Part shown: in pieces, positions 16,767-26,040 of the stretch
Layout: the number at the start of each line of letters is the position of its first letter
How positions within the stretch are numbered: position 1 is the stretch's first letter
Source of the DNA: UBA1046 sp964624395
GTDB taxonomy: Bacteria; Bacillota; Clostridia; Saccharofermentanales; DTU023
NCBI GenBank assembly: GCA_964624395.1
Contig: CAZUWY010000001.1
Coordinates: 1 to 64,000, forward strand
Length of the DNA: 64,000 nt
Direction: 5' to 3'
Position numbers and translations under genes: made by a program
Notes under the pieces: generated by a model
Told to the model about the DNA's origin: nothing
Seen by the model: the letters and a program-made list of their open reading frames with translations, nothing else
Databases searched by the model: none

Positions 16767-18017
16767 TTAGTCAGATAATTTGTGCACAAAAAGTCCTGAT
16801 CTCAGCTTGGGCTCAAACCAGGTTGATTTGGGCGGCATAATCATGTCTGCATCCGCAATGGCCAGAAGTTCAGCCATGGTGGTCGGATACAAGGAAAATG
16901 CCACCGCCTCGCCGGCATCCACTCGATCAGCCAGCTCCTGAAGGCCTCTGATCCCGCCGATAAAATCTATTCTCTCATCGGTTCTCGGATCTTTAATCGC
17001 AAGAATTGGATCAAGAAGATTTTGCTGCAAAATAGAGACATCCAGAATGTCAATTAAATTCTTACCGATAAATAATTGTTCTTTGGCGATCAATTCATAC
17101 CAGCAGCCGTTCAGATACATGCCGAAATATCCTTTGTCCTGGGGACGATAGGGCTTGGGCTCAGACTGCTTGTTGACTATAAAGCCCTCTTCCAGCTTTT
17201 CTAAGAACTCAGCCGTTGACAGATTGTTCAAATCCTTGACCACGCGGTTGTAATCCATAATGTGCAGGTCTTCATCAGGGAAAATTACAGCCAGAAAATA
17301 GTTAAACTCTGCTTCCGGTCCGGCGGCGGGATACTTTTCTCTGCGCCTGAGACCGACCTTGGCAGCGGAGGCACTGCGATGATGCCCGTCAGCAATATAA
17401 AGATAATCCACCTCGGCAAAAGAGGAGTTAATCTCAGCTATCAGTCTGTCATCGGAAATGGCCCAGAGATAATGGCCGATGCCATCCTCACTGGCAAAAC
17501 CGGCATAGGGCTGATTGATTTTAATGTATTCATCCAAGAGATAATCTATTTCATCTCTTTGACGATAAGTTAAAAAAATAGGGGCTGTATTGGCATCGCA
17601 ATAATCAAAATTATTGATGCGGTCCAATTCCTTCACCTCTCTGGTAAACTCATGCTTCTTGATCTTATTTTCCAGATACTCATCAACTGACACAGTCGCC
17701 ACCAGACCTGTTTGCACTCTGCCGGCCATAATCTGCCTGTAGATATAAAACATCGGCTTTTCATCCTGCACCAGATTACCGTCTGCTTCCAGCTTAGTTA
17801 AAGCCTCTTTTGCCTTGAGATAGACCTGAGGGTCATAGGGGTCAGTCTCATCAGGCAGGGCTATTTCAGATCGCGACACATAAAGGAAGCTCAGTGGATT
17901 GCCGGCAGCCATCTGCTTGGCCTCTGCCCTGTTCATGACATCATAGGGTAAAGCTGCAATCAGCTCTTCTTTTCCTTCAGCAGGTCTCAAGGCTTTAAAT
18001 GGTCTAACAACCGCCAT
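16767..18017 (-). CDS. DUF1015 family protein in the serine biosynthesis operon
   Basis: A 416-residue DUF1015 protein. It opens with VVRPFKALRP and PYDVMNR, and carries the family hallmark ADGHHRSASAAK near residue 211, similar to the catalytic-loop motif of ParB-fold serine kinases such as SbnI and SerK. Its start overlaps the serA stop by one base (TAATG), so it is translated with the serine genes. No biochemical role is established that I know of. The operon has no phosphoserine phosphatase, so a role in phosphoserine/serine interconversion is an attractive but unproven idea. It ends at a clear terminator. Confidence 0.88.
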   Translation of the reverse strand: MAVVRPFKALRPAEGKEELIAALPYDVMNRAEAKQMAAGNPLSFLYVSRSEIALPDETDPYDPQVYLKAKEALTKLEADGNLVQDEKPMFYIYRQIMAGRVQTGLVATVSVDEYLENKIKKHEFTREVKELDRINNFDYCDANTAPIFLTYRQRDEIDYLLDEYIKINQPYAGFASEDGIGHYLWAISDDRLIAEINSSFAEVDYLYIADGHHRSASAAKVGLRRREKYPAAGPEAEFNYFLAVIFPDEDLHIMDYNRVVKDLNNLSTAEFLEKLEEGFIVNKQSEPKPYRPQDKGYFGMYLNGCWYELIAKEQLFIGKNLIDILDVSILQQNLLDPILAIKDPRTDERIDFIGGIRGLQELADRVDAGEAVAFSLYPTTMAELLAIADADMIMPPKSTWFEPKLRSGLFVHKLSD

Positions 18018-18916
18018 TACAAAACCTCCTTAATGATTGCTACAATCTCACTGCCGATACGGGCCTGTGCCTCTTTGGTCGCAGCAGCGATATGAGGGGT
18101 GAGCACTGCCAGAGAGCAAGACATCAGGCGTTCATTTTTCGTCGGTTCCTCAGTAAAGACATCGATACCGGCGCCGCCCAGTTTTCCGGACTCCAAAGCG
18201 TCAACAAGAGCATCCTCGTCAACGACACCTCCGCGGGCACAGTTGATAATATAAGCTCCGTCTTTCATCAGAGAAATTTCCTCTCTGCCCACCAGAGGTT
18301 TATCCGTGCTGCCGGAAATCAAGATAGCCAGGAAATCTGCCTCGCGCAGAACTTCTTCCTTGCTTTTTTGCACAGCTCCCTCGTAATGATAATTCGCTGT
18401 GCGGCGATGAAAAATTATCTTCATGCCCAGAGCCATCGCCTTATCTGCCAGACATTGTCCAATTCTGCCAAAACCAATAAAACCCAGGGTCTTGCCATAA
18501 ATCTCAGTCCCACTGTACTGTTTTTTCAGCCATTTGCCCTGGCGCATGGTCGAAGTCGCCTCCCCAATATGTCTGCAGGCGGCAAGCATATGACCCAATA
18601 CCATTTCAGCAACAGCGTTGCTGGAGGCAGCGGGTGTGTTTCTAACTGTGATGCCTTTTGCTTCAGCATAGTCAACATTAATATTGTCCACACCGACACC
18701 GCCGCGGATTATGAGTTTTAATCTGCCAGCGGCACCGGCATCAATCTCCGCATCTCTAATTTTGGTGGCGCTGCGCACAACAACAGAGTCCACTTCAGCC
18801 AGCCTGGCCAGCAGTTCTTCTCCTTCATACTTATCGACATCAACAATAAAACCAGTATCTTCCAGCTCTTTTTTTGCCAGAGCGTCCATGCCGTCATTTG
18901 CCAGAATAATTTTCAT
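18017..18916 (-). CDS. serA: D-3-phosphoglycerate dehydrogenase (SerA), short form
   Basis: The NAD-dependent enzyme that opens serine synthesis by oxidising 3-phosphoglycerate. At 299 residues it has only the substrate and nucleotide domains and no ACT or ASB regulatory domain. The Rossmann motif is GFIGFGRIGQ (near residue 147). The catalytic triad is visible as Arg in NCARGGVVDE, Glu in DVFTEEP and His in LTPHIAAAT. A GGAGG site precedes the ATG one base after the aminotransferase stop. Lack of an ACT domain suggests no serine feedback of the usual kind. Confidence 0.93.
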   Translation of the reverse strand: MKIILANDGMDALAKKELEDTGFIVDVDKYEGEELLARLAEVDSVVVRSATKIRDAEIDAGAAGRLKLIIRGGVGVDNINVDYAEAKGITVRNTPAASSNAVAEMVLGHMLAACRHIGEATSTMRQGKWLKKQYSGTEIYGKTLGFIGFGRIGQCLADKAMALGMKIIFHRRTANYHYEGAVQKSKEEVLREADFLAILISGSTDKPLVGREEISLMKDGAYIINCARGGVVDEDALVDALESGKLGGAGIDVFTEEPTKNERLMSCSLAVLTPHIAAATKEAQARIGSEIVAIIKEVL

Positions 18917-18917
18917 C

Positions 18918-19994
18918 TCACGCCTCCAGTGCCAGGATATCTTCTATATTGGCCAGCAGCTCCAAAAGATCTTCCCTTTTGCAATCAGCCATGGTAGCTA
19001 TGCGGAAAGTAATATTTTTGTACTTGCCATAGCCGTTGCTGATCACAAAACCTCTTTCACCCAGTTTTTTATTGAGCTCTGCAAAATCGAAGCCGGTGGT
19101 ATTGTTAATGCAAGTAACAGTATTGGAGCGGCATTCAGGTGCGGCAAAGAGAGAAAAATGCTTTTCAGCCCAGCCTCTCAAAATATCTGCCAGCTCCTGG
19201 TGCCGGCTAAAACGATTTTCGATGCCCTCTTTGTTGACAATGCAATCAAGCTGATAGTCGAGAGCAAACATATGAGATAGAGATGGAGTGGAAGGGTATT
19301 GATTGCTCTTTTTTACCTGGTCGTAAAGCTTGACGATATCCAGATAAAAACCTCTATGCTCATTTTCTCTGGCCGCCTCATAAGCCCTGTCAGACACAGA
19401 GCACAAAGACAGGCCGGGAGGCAGGCCTAAGCATTTTTGCGTGGAAGTAATGCAGACATCAATGCCCCATTTATCAACTTCAATCTTTGCTCCCCCCAAT
19501 GAGGAGACAGCATCCACCAAAAAAAGCACACCTTCATATTTCTTAATGACTTCGCCTATTTCCTCCACCGGATTCATGATGCCCGACGAAGTCTCATTAT
19601 GCTGAACAGTTACAAGATCATACTCCCCTGTCATCAGTGCCTTTTCCACCATTTCAGCTGTGGTGGGCTGACCGGGCTCGGAAGTGAATTTATCCGCTGC
19701 AACATTATTGTATTGAGCAATCTCATACCAGCGGTCACCGAAGGAGCCTACCGAAAAGACAGCCGCCTTCTTTCTGGTACAACTCCTGATAGCGGCCTCC
19801 ATCAGGCCCGTTCCCGATGAGGTAGAGAGAATTATCGTATTTTCTGTAAACATGAGTTTTTGCAGCTTCTCAGAAATGCTTTTCTGAAGTGCGCTTGCCT
19901 CTTGGGAACGATGGCCGATCATGGGTGTGGCCATTTTGGCCAAAACTTCTGGCAGAACTTCTACCGGTCCGGGAATAAATAGTTTCTTGTGCAT
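18918..19994 (-). CDS. serC: Class V aminotransferase, probable phosphoserine aminotransferase
   Basis: A 358-residue PLP aminotransferase of the serine-pyruvate/alanine-glyoxylate (AGXT) type rather than classical SerC. It starts KLFIPGPVEVLPEV, has GHRSQEA, the PLP aspartate in LFLVDAVSSLGG, the Schiff-base lysine in ITSTQKCLGLPPG, and the substrate Arg near the C-terminus in NITFRIATMAD. Being directly followed by serA and DUF1015, it most likely makes phosphoserine from phosphohydroxypyruvate, as AGXT-like enzymes do in some Clostridia and archaea. That assignment rests on context. GAGGAGG precedes the ATG. Confidence 0.82.
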   Translation of the reverse strand: MHKKLFIPGPVEVLPEVLAKMATPMIGHRSQEASALQKSISEKLQKLMFTENTIILSTSSGTGLMEAAIRSCTRKKAAVFSVGSFGDRWYEIAQYNNVAADKFTSEPGQPTTAEMVEKALMTGEYDLVTVQHNETSSGIMNPVEEIGEVIKKYEGVLFLVDAVSSLGGAKIEVDKWGIDVCITSTQKCLGLPPGLSLCSVSDRAYEAARENEHRGFYLDIVKLYDQVKKSNQYPSTPSLSHMFALDYQLDCIVNKEGIENRFSRHQELADILRGWAEKHFSLFAAPECRSNTVTCINNTTGFDFAELNKKLGERGFVISNGYGKYKNITFRIATMADCKREDLLELLANIEDILALEA

Positions 19995-20177
19995 AATACC
20001 TCCTCACAAATAAATCCCATTTGCCAAGCCATAGATAGCTGGGCAATAGGAATATTCTAGCAGGCAGACTTCTTTCTCTCAAGCTAAAGATGTCATATTT
20101 ATGCAGTATGAGGAAGATATATGCTCGACAGCCCCTTGTTTAGGGCAATTAGAGATCTTTTGCCAGTAAAAATAAAC

Positions 20178-23100
20178 TCATTCTAGACCGCTCCAGCTGA
20201 CGCTGCTGCCACCAGGGGTGGATTGCACCTGCAGCTGCGGATTCAAATTGTCCTTCAGCATTGCCGTATGGGAAATGATGCCGATCATCCTCTGGCCTTC
20301 TGACAGTTCCTGCAAAGTCTGCATGGTTATCTGGAGGAAATGCTCATCGAGATTGTCAAAGCCCTCATCGATAAATAAAATATCCAGTTCTATGCCTCCG
20401 GCATAGGCCATGATCACATCGGACAGGCCGAGGGCAAGAGAGAGGGCGGCATTAAAACTTTCGCCGCCTGACAAAGTGGATACAGGTCTTATCTTCCCTG
20501 TATGAAAATCCATTACGGCCAGATCCAGTCCACTTTGCCTTTTTAAATCCTCGGCGTCACTTCGCACCAGCTGAAACTGGCCGTTGCTTAATTCATTGAA
20601 GCGCTGATTGGCCCTTTCAATGATCCTGGCAAAATGCCAGCTTTGCACCCAGGCCTCAAAACTGATTTTTTCCCGGCCAGCAATTCGGCCATTGGCCACA
20701 TCTGCCAGATGCTCCGTTCGGGCAGCCTTAAGCAACAATTCAGAAACCTCCTGCCATTTAGCCTTCAGATCTGCTTCAATCTGCCTAAGGCTCTCTTTTC
20801 TGATTTGAACCTGGCCCAGCTCAGTCTTGGCCTCTTCAATCTCTGCTGTTATTTCTGCAATCTTTGCCTGCAGCTCCTCCAGGTCAATGAGCTCTTTACC
20901 CCTGTATCTGCTTTCAAGCTGCTTTTGCTCATATTCCAGCAGCTCTTTTGTCCTTTGCCGCTCTTCAACCTTGATGGCCAAAAGTTTTTCCCTTTCTTCA
21001 GCCAGCATAAATTCTCGCCAGGGCTCATCAGCGGCAAAGCCGGCGGCTGTTATTCTTTCCCTCAGCCTGGTCTTTGTGGTGAGTAAATTTTTCTCTTGCC
21101 TGGCAATGCTGTTGTTTAACTCTTCCTGCCTGGCCAAAAGTTTTCCTTTTTTCAGCTCTAGCTGTTTTTCCTCTTCCTCAGCTGCCAGAAATTTTGCTCT
21201 CATTTCCTCAATTAGAAGAGATATCTCCTCCAGTTTCGCTTGAGCTGCCTCTGGACTCTTTGCGGTGAGTCCCGCCGCTCTGTCAGTCAAAAGCTTTTTC
21301 AAACCTGAAATTTCCTGATTTAGCTCCAGCAATTGATCATTTTTTGCTGACGCCTCGCTTGCCATCCCTTCAAGCTTTACTGTTATTTCTTCAATTGCCA
21401 ATTTATCTATTTCCAGCTGCTCAACTTTTTTCTGGCTGATTGAAAATTTATCTTTGCCCAATTGATCGAGTTTAGAGATAAGCTCTAATCTTGCACCGGC
21501 AGCCGCAGAGGCAGCCTGCAAAAGAAGAGTCCGAGACCCGCCATCTGCCAGCTCCTCATCTTCAGACGCTGAAAGCAGGGCAGCTATTTCTTCAGTCCCT
21601 TTTCTTAGAGACTCAATTTCAGCGCCATCCAGCAGCTCCTTCAGCTTTTTATCCCAGCTGTGAAAATCTTCTCTTTGCCTTTGCTGTTTTTCCTGCCACT
21701 GATCATTTCCCAGGGCAATTTCTCGGTCCAGGGCATGCTGGGCGGCAGATAGCTCTTTAACCCTTGCGCGCAAAAGATCCAGCTCTTCTTTGGTCGGCGC
21801 AGTATCCATCAAGCTTGCGGGTTTAGGATGAGAGCTTGAGCCGCAAACAGGACAGGGCTCATCCTCAACCAGCTTTCTGGCTAAAAGGCCGGCCATATTG
21901 GCTGTATAAAGATTTGCCTCTTGCTCAAGCCTGGCCTCTAAACTTTCCAACAACTCATTCTTTGCTTGAAAGTCCTGGCTCTTTTGGGCCAGTTCCTTTG
22001 CTTTTTCAGCCAGTTCAGTGGTTAGATCAATAGTCAGAAGTTCGGTTCTAAAGCGCATCAGCTCCTTGATAAAATAGCTGAGCTGCTGAAACTCTTCCTT
22101 AACTGCTTCACTATCTTGCAAGGCCAAGCTTATCTTTTGCTGCTTTTCTTTCAGCAGTAAGATTTCGGCCGCGACCTTTTGCCCTGCTTTTGTTAAGCTT
22201 TCATGCTCCTTTTGATATTTAGCCAGCAGATCTTTTGTCTCTTGTTGTTTTTCCCAGCTAAAAAGCTCCTGGCCAAGCTTTACTTTCTCTTCTTCAATTA
22301 TTTTTAGTTTGGGCCTCAAAAGAGCATGCTCTTGCAGCTTTAATAAAAGCTCTTCTTCTTCCTCATCTAATGCCGGCAGTTGAGCTTTGATTTTTTGGCG
22401 ATTATTTTTAAGTTCAGCAAGATCTTTTTCTAAACGCTCTTTTTCTTCACTGACAGGAAAGATTTCTCGTCTTATCCTTCTTGTCAGCGTCAGAAGCTGG
22501 CTTTCCTCATTTGCCTCTTTAATACCTTGATTAAATTCTCGCTCCCTGATCTCAAATTCCCGCCAGAGTTTGACCATGTCATTATGCTTTTTGGCCTTGA
22601 GCTCTTCTTCTTTAACCTGCTGCTGTTTGCTCTCAGAGGAGAGAACTGCATTTTTCTTTTTTTCAATCTCTCCTTCTGCCTGCAAAAGGGCAGTAGCTAA
22701 ATCATCTAGCACAGCTGGTATGCCGGCTCTGATTTCATCCATCTTGCCGCTGCCGGCAGGGGATATGCCAAAATTATAAATTTCCTCATAGGGCTTCAGC
22801 CTGCTCAAAAGCTGATCCAAGATGAGACTTTGCCCGTAAAGATTATTATTCAGGCGATTGGACTCTTCTTTCAGCAAATCTTGAATTTGCAGAAATCTGC
22901 CCGTATCAAAGATGCGGCGAAAGATCTCCACCCGCTCTTTGCTGGAGGCATTGAGAAGATCGCGAAATTCACCCTGGGCAATCATGGCGATCTGCCTAAA
23001 CTGATTTAGATCAAGCCCCAGCAATTCCTCCACGAAAGGCTCAACATCCGCTCTACGGCTGAGTATTTTTCCATTGGGCAGCGTCATTTCCACTTCAGCC

Positions 23101-23432
23101 GGCTGTTCGGTGAAACCATCACCTCTCATTTTAGGCCTCTGGTAGGAGGGGCTGCGCGTTATCTGATAGATTTCCCCGCGATGCTCAAATTCAAGACTGA
23201 CATAGGTTTTACTGGAGGGAGCGGCAAAATCCGAGCGCAGATAGCGTGTTTTTCTCCAGCTGCCGGAAGCTGAATCGTAGAGGGCGAAGCAAAGAGCATC
23301 AAAGATGGTGGTCTTGCCGGAACCGGTGTCGCCGGAGATGAGAAAGAGCCCCTCAGGGTACAAGGTGAAATCTATTTCCTCCCTGCCGGCATAGGGGCCA
23401 AAAGCCTGCATAATTAAATGTCTTGGCTTCAT
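20178..23432 (-). CDS. sbcC: Nuclease SbcCD subunit C (Rad50-like ATPase)
   Basis: The SMC-like partner of SbcD, 1084 residues, which processes hairpins and DNA ends. Walker A is ISGDTGSGKTTIF at residues 31-43. Long coiled coils flank the zinc hook CPVCGSSSHP near residue 525. The C-terminal lobe has the signature LSGGESFNAALSLALG and Walker B LDILFIDEGFDNLD. Residues TRYLRSDFA follow the P-loop as in the family. It overlaps sbcD by four bases, forming a two-gene operon. The inner coiled-coil DNA is Glu/Lys/Leu-rich but otherwise normal. Confidence 0.96.
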   Translation of the reverse strand: MKPRHLIMQAFGPYAGREEIDFTLYPEGLFLISGDTGSGKTTIFDALCFALYDSASGSWRKTRYLRSDFAAPSSKTYVSLEFEHRGEIYQITRSPSYQRPKMRGDGFTEQPAEVEMTLPNGKILSRRADVEPFVEELLGLDLNQFRQIAMIAQGEFRDLLNASSKERVEIFRRIFDTGRFLQIQDLLKEESNRLNNNLYGQSLILDQLLSRLKPYEEIYNFGISPAGSGKMDEIRAGIPAVLDDLATALLQAEGEIEKKKNAVLSSESKQQQVKEEELKAKKHNDMVKLWREFEIREREFNQGIKEANEESQLLTLTRRIRREIFPVSEEKERLEKDLAELKNNRQKIKAQLPALDEEEEELLLKLQEHALLRPKLKIIEEEKVKLGQELFSWEKQQETKDLLAKYQKEHESLTKAGQKVAAEILLLKEKQQKISLALQDSEAVKEEFQQLSYFIKELMRFRTELLTIDLTTELAEKAKELAQKSQDFQAKNELLESLEARLEQEANLYTANMAGLLARKLVEDEPCPVCGSSSHPKPASLMDTAPTKEELDLLRARVKELSAAQHALDREIALGNDQWQEKQQRQREDFHSWDKKLKELLDGAEIESLRKGTEEIAALLSASEDEELADGGSRTLLLQAASAAAGARLELISKLDQLGKDKFSISQKKVEQLEIDKLAIEEITVKLEGMASEASAKNDQLLELNQEISGLKKLLTDRAAGLTAKSPEAAQAKLEEISLLIEEMRAKFLAAEEEEKQLELKKGKLLARQEELNNSIARQEKNLLTTKTRLRERITAAGFAADEPWREFMLAEEREKLLAIKVEERQRTKELLEYEQKQLESRYRGKELIDLEELQAKIAEITAEIEEAKTELGQVQIRKESLRQIEADLKAKWQEVSELLLKAARTEHLADVANGRIAGREKISFEAWVQSWHFARIIERANQRFNELSNGQFQLVRSDAEDLKRQSGLDLAVMDFHTGKIRPVSTLSGGESFNAALSLALGLSDVIMAYAGGIELDILFIDEGFDNLDEHFLQITMQTLQELSEGQRMIGIISHTAMLKDNLNPQLQVQSTPGGSSVSWSGLE

Positions 23433-24604
23433 TTCTCTTTACCCCTGTTAGAAAAAAATCCTTTGATCTTAAGCCCGGCTAAAATCTCTTCTTCCCTCTG
23501 ATTAATCTCTCTGTCCTGGCGCTCTTTAAAGAAGCGAGAAAAGATTTCCGTTTTGCTCAAGCTGGAAAGATCGTCGAGGTCAAGCATACTTTCCGCCGGC
23601 AGAGCATTTTTATTTTGCTCATTTCTTAGCTGCATGATATTGGGATAAAAACGCCGCAGATTAGATAAAGGGTCAGCCAGGACCTCCTGGTCAGTGAGAG
23701 TTATCTTCAAATAATCCAGCCGCTGGGGATCTTTAGCCGCCAGCAGATCTGCCCCTTCTTGCAGCAGCTCTAAAAAATTTCCCCGCAGCTCTCTCAGATC
23801 GCGCAGCGGTGTCAGCTGATGCTCTTTTATCTCGATTTGACCTTTTTCTCTTAAATCAATCTGCAGCAGTTTTTTATCTACTTTCACCTCGCTAAAGGAA
23901 TACTTCAGCAAAGATCCGGCATAGCGGATATGATCCTGACCCATCTTTTGCGGCTTATGCAGATGGCCCAGAGCAACATAGGAAAAATCGGCAAAGAGGG
24001 AGCTGTCCACCGCTTCTATCCCTCCGGCGTAAATTGTTTCTGATTCCGACTGTTCCGGCAGGCTGGCGCCGGAAACTACAAATTGATGGGCCAGTAAAAC
24101 ATAGCGTACATCAGGATCATAACTAATCCTCTGGAGGGCAAACTGCACTGCCTCAGCTGTGTTTTTAATCTCGTCTTCAGCCGAAAATGCTCTGACATGA
24201 GCCGGCCTTAAATAAGGCAGGAGTACAAAAATCAGGCGGCCGTATTGGTCTTGAAGTTCGACTGTCTCAGGCTGACCGGCGAAGGGACCGGCGATATGAA
24301 GGCCTTGCTTTTTGAGTATTTTTGCCCCGAAGGATAATCTTTCAGCCGAATCGTGATTGCCGGGGATTATAAGTACCCTGCGCTCAGGAATCAAGAGACG
24401 CTCAAGGAAATTATCCAGCAGCTGGACAGCTGCTGACGAGGGCTGCGCTTTATCGTAGATATCCCCGGACATCATAATCACATCAGGACTGATCTGATCA
24501 ATTTTGGCCAGAATCTGCTCGAGCAGATAACTTTGGTCTTCGAGCAAAAAAAAGCCGTTTACCCGAATCCCGATATGCAGATCTGCCAGATGAACAAGGC
24601 GCAT
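23429..24604 (-). CDS. sbcD: Nuclease SbcCD subunit D (Mre11-like)
   Basis: The manganese-dependent nuclease subunit, 391 residues. All calcineurin-type motifs are present in order: LADLHIGI, MSGDIYDKAQPS, GNHDSAERL, VLLAHQFV and ALGHLHKPQ. These supply the Asp, His and Asn metal ligands. The C-terminal part contains the helical segment that docks on SbcC. It begins after GGAGGTCAT and its last four bases overlap the sbcC start, so both subunits are made together. Confidence 0.95.
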   Translation of the reverse strand: MRLVHLADLHIGIRVNGFFLLEDQSYLLEQILAKIDQISPDVIMMSGDIYDKAQPSSAAVQLLDNFLERLLIPERRVLIIPGNHDSAERLSFGAKILKKQGLHIAGPFAGQPETVELQDQYGRLIFVLLPYLRPAHVRAFSAEDEIKNTAEAVQFALQRISYDPDVRYVLLAHQFVVSGASLPEQSESETIYAGGIEAVDSSLFADFSYVALGHLHKPQKMGQDHIRYAGSLLKYSFSEVKVDKKLLQIDLREKGQIEIKEHQLTPLRDLRELRGNFLELLQEGADLLAAKDPQRLDYLKITLTDQEVLADPLSNLRRFYPNIMQLRNEQNKNALPAESMLDLDDLSSLSKTEIFSRFFKERQDREINQREEEILAGLKIKGFFSNRGKEK

Positions 24605-24669
24605 ATGACCTCCATTTTCCTCTTGCTTTCTAAAATCTATTTCTCAAAAATTTTCTGCCGGCCAATGAT

Positions 24670-25800
24670 TTAAACAATAAACAAATGATGGCCGATTTTG
24701 CTCAGGCATTCACAGCCGTCAGCCGTGATCAAGACCTCATCTTCCACCCGGATAAAACCTTTTTCCGGAATATAAACACTGGGTTCAACAGTGAAAATCA
24801 TGCCCGGCTTCAGAGCTTTTCTTTCCCCCGGAGCCAAAAATGGTGTTTCATGCACATCCAGACCGATTCCATGTCCCAGCTTATGGATAAAGCGCTCGCC
24901 ATAGCCAGCCTTTTGCAATACATCTCTGGCTGCCCGGTCTGCTCTTTCACCGCAGGATCCGGGATACATCTCAGCCATGCCCCGACTTTGCGCCTCAATG
25001 ACCAGCTGATGAATCCTTTGATCCTCCGCTGCAACTTTGCCAACAAAAACTGTGCGGCCAAAATCTGTGCAATAGCCCCGGTAAAGAACACCAAAATCAA
25101 GACCTAGGATCGAGCCTTCCTTGACCTTGAGGTCTGAGCTGCCAAAGTACTGGCCGGGACTGCCCCCGCCTGTATAGATCTTGCTGGCAAAGGAATTGCC
25201 TGCGGCCCCGTACTCCTCCATCAACCTATCAATTTCTCTTTCCAGATCACGGATATATGCTCCGGGACCTACCATTTGCAAAAAGTCAGTAAATATCTGA
25301 TCAGTGATTTTGACCGCCTGGCGCATCACAGCGATTTCCTTTTCATCCTTAACTGCTCTTAGAGATGCGATTATGTCATTTTCATCAGTTAAAAGAGCGC
25401 CATATTCAGCCTGCAAGAGTAAAGCCAGGGCTGCCGGAACATCTTCAGCCAGGCCTATCTTTTCGCCCTTAAGTTTTAATGTTAAAAAGATCTCCCTCAC
25501 TGTTTTGGCGGCAATATCTCCATCAGGAAAACCGACAAATCTGGCCGGGCAATTATCTATTTCTATTTTTGCCTCAATACTGTAGATATTAAGCCTGGGC
25601 AGCAAGGCTACAACATCGTCCGCCGTAACGATCAGGCAAGAATAGATGGAGCTGTGCTGCCTGTGTTTGGTTGGACCGCCGCCAAGCCTTGGTATACCGG
25701 CAAGATATTCCCAATTGGCATCAGGAGGAACTATATAGGCAAACAGATCCCTTTCAGCCATTTCTTTTCTCAAGTCCCTGATTCTTTGCCGATAATCCAT
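24670..25800 (-). CDS. M24 family aminopeptidase (Xaa-Pro peptidase-like)
   Basis: A cytoplasmic metallopeptidase that removes N-terminal residues, typically before proline; 376 residues from the ATG that follows AGAGGAGA. The N-terminal creatinase-like domain occupies about the first 135 residues. The catalytic domain shows the five metal ligands in order: the Asp pair in GLDFGVLYRGYCTDFGRT, His in GHGIGLDVHETP, Glu in TVEPSVY and Glu in VRVEDEVL. It would complement the peptide importer and PepV for proline-containing peptides. It is a single gene, divergent from the first serpin. Confidence 0.92.
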   Translation of the reverse strand: MDYRQRIRDLRKEMAERDLFAYIVPPDANWEYLAGIPRLGGGPTKHRQHSSIYSCLIVTADDVVALLPRLNIYSIEAKIEIDNCPARFVGFPDGDIAAKTVREIFLTLKLKGEKIGLAEDVPAALALLLQAEYGALLTDENDIIASLRAVKDEKEIAVMRQAVKITDQIFTDFLQMVGPGAYIRDLEREIDRLMEEYGAAGNSFASKIYTGGGSPGQYFGSSDLKVKEGSILGLDFGVLYRGYCTDFGRTVFVGKVAAEDQRIHQLVIEAQSRGMAEMYPGSCGERADRAARDVLQKAGYGERFIHKLGHGIGLDVHETPFLAPGERKALKPGMIFTVEPSVYIPEKGFIRVEDEVLITADGCECLSKIGHHLFIV

Positions 25801-26040
25801 CCCTGATCTCCTCTTAGCCTTTTTGTATAATATTAACATTAGTACTATAAAATATTTTAGAGCAGGGAACTTTTTGCCTCGGCAAGGCGTCTAAATGGCG
25901 ACGGGATTTTGATTTGTCTCAAGCTGAGGCGGCGGATAAAGCGACAGGGTATGGTTTAATTAAATCATAGCTGAAGATAAAGACGAAACTAAGACAATAC
26001 GAAATAAAGACAACAAGATAGAGACTTAGGAGATTAAATT

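Noticed and set aside
18092..19280. Plus-strand open frames of about 200 codons opposite serA and the aminotransferase
   Set aside because: The minus strand carries full-length enzymes with all catalytic motifs; the plus frames are Ser- or Asn-rich shadows without start signals.
20634..21243. Plus-strand open frames of 130-150 codons opposite sbcC
   Set aside because: They mirror the Glu/Lys/Leu-rich coiled-coil coding sequence and overlap each other.
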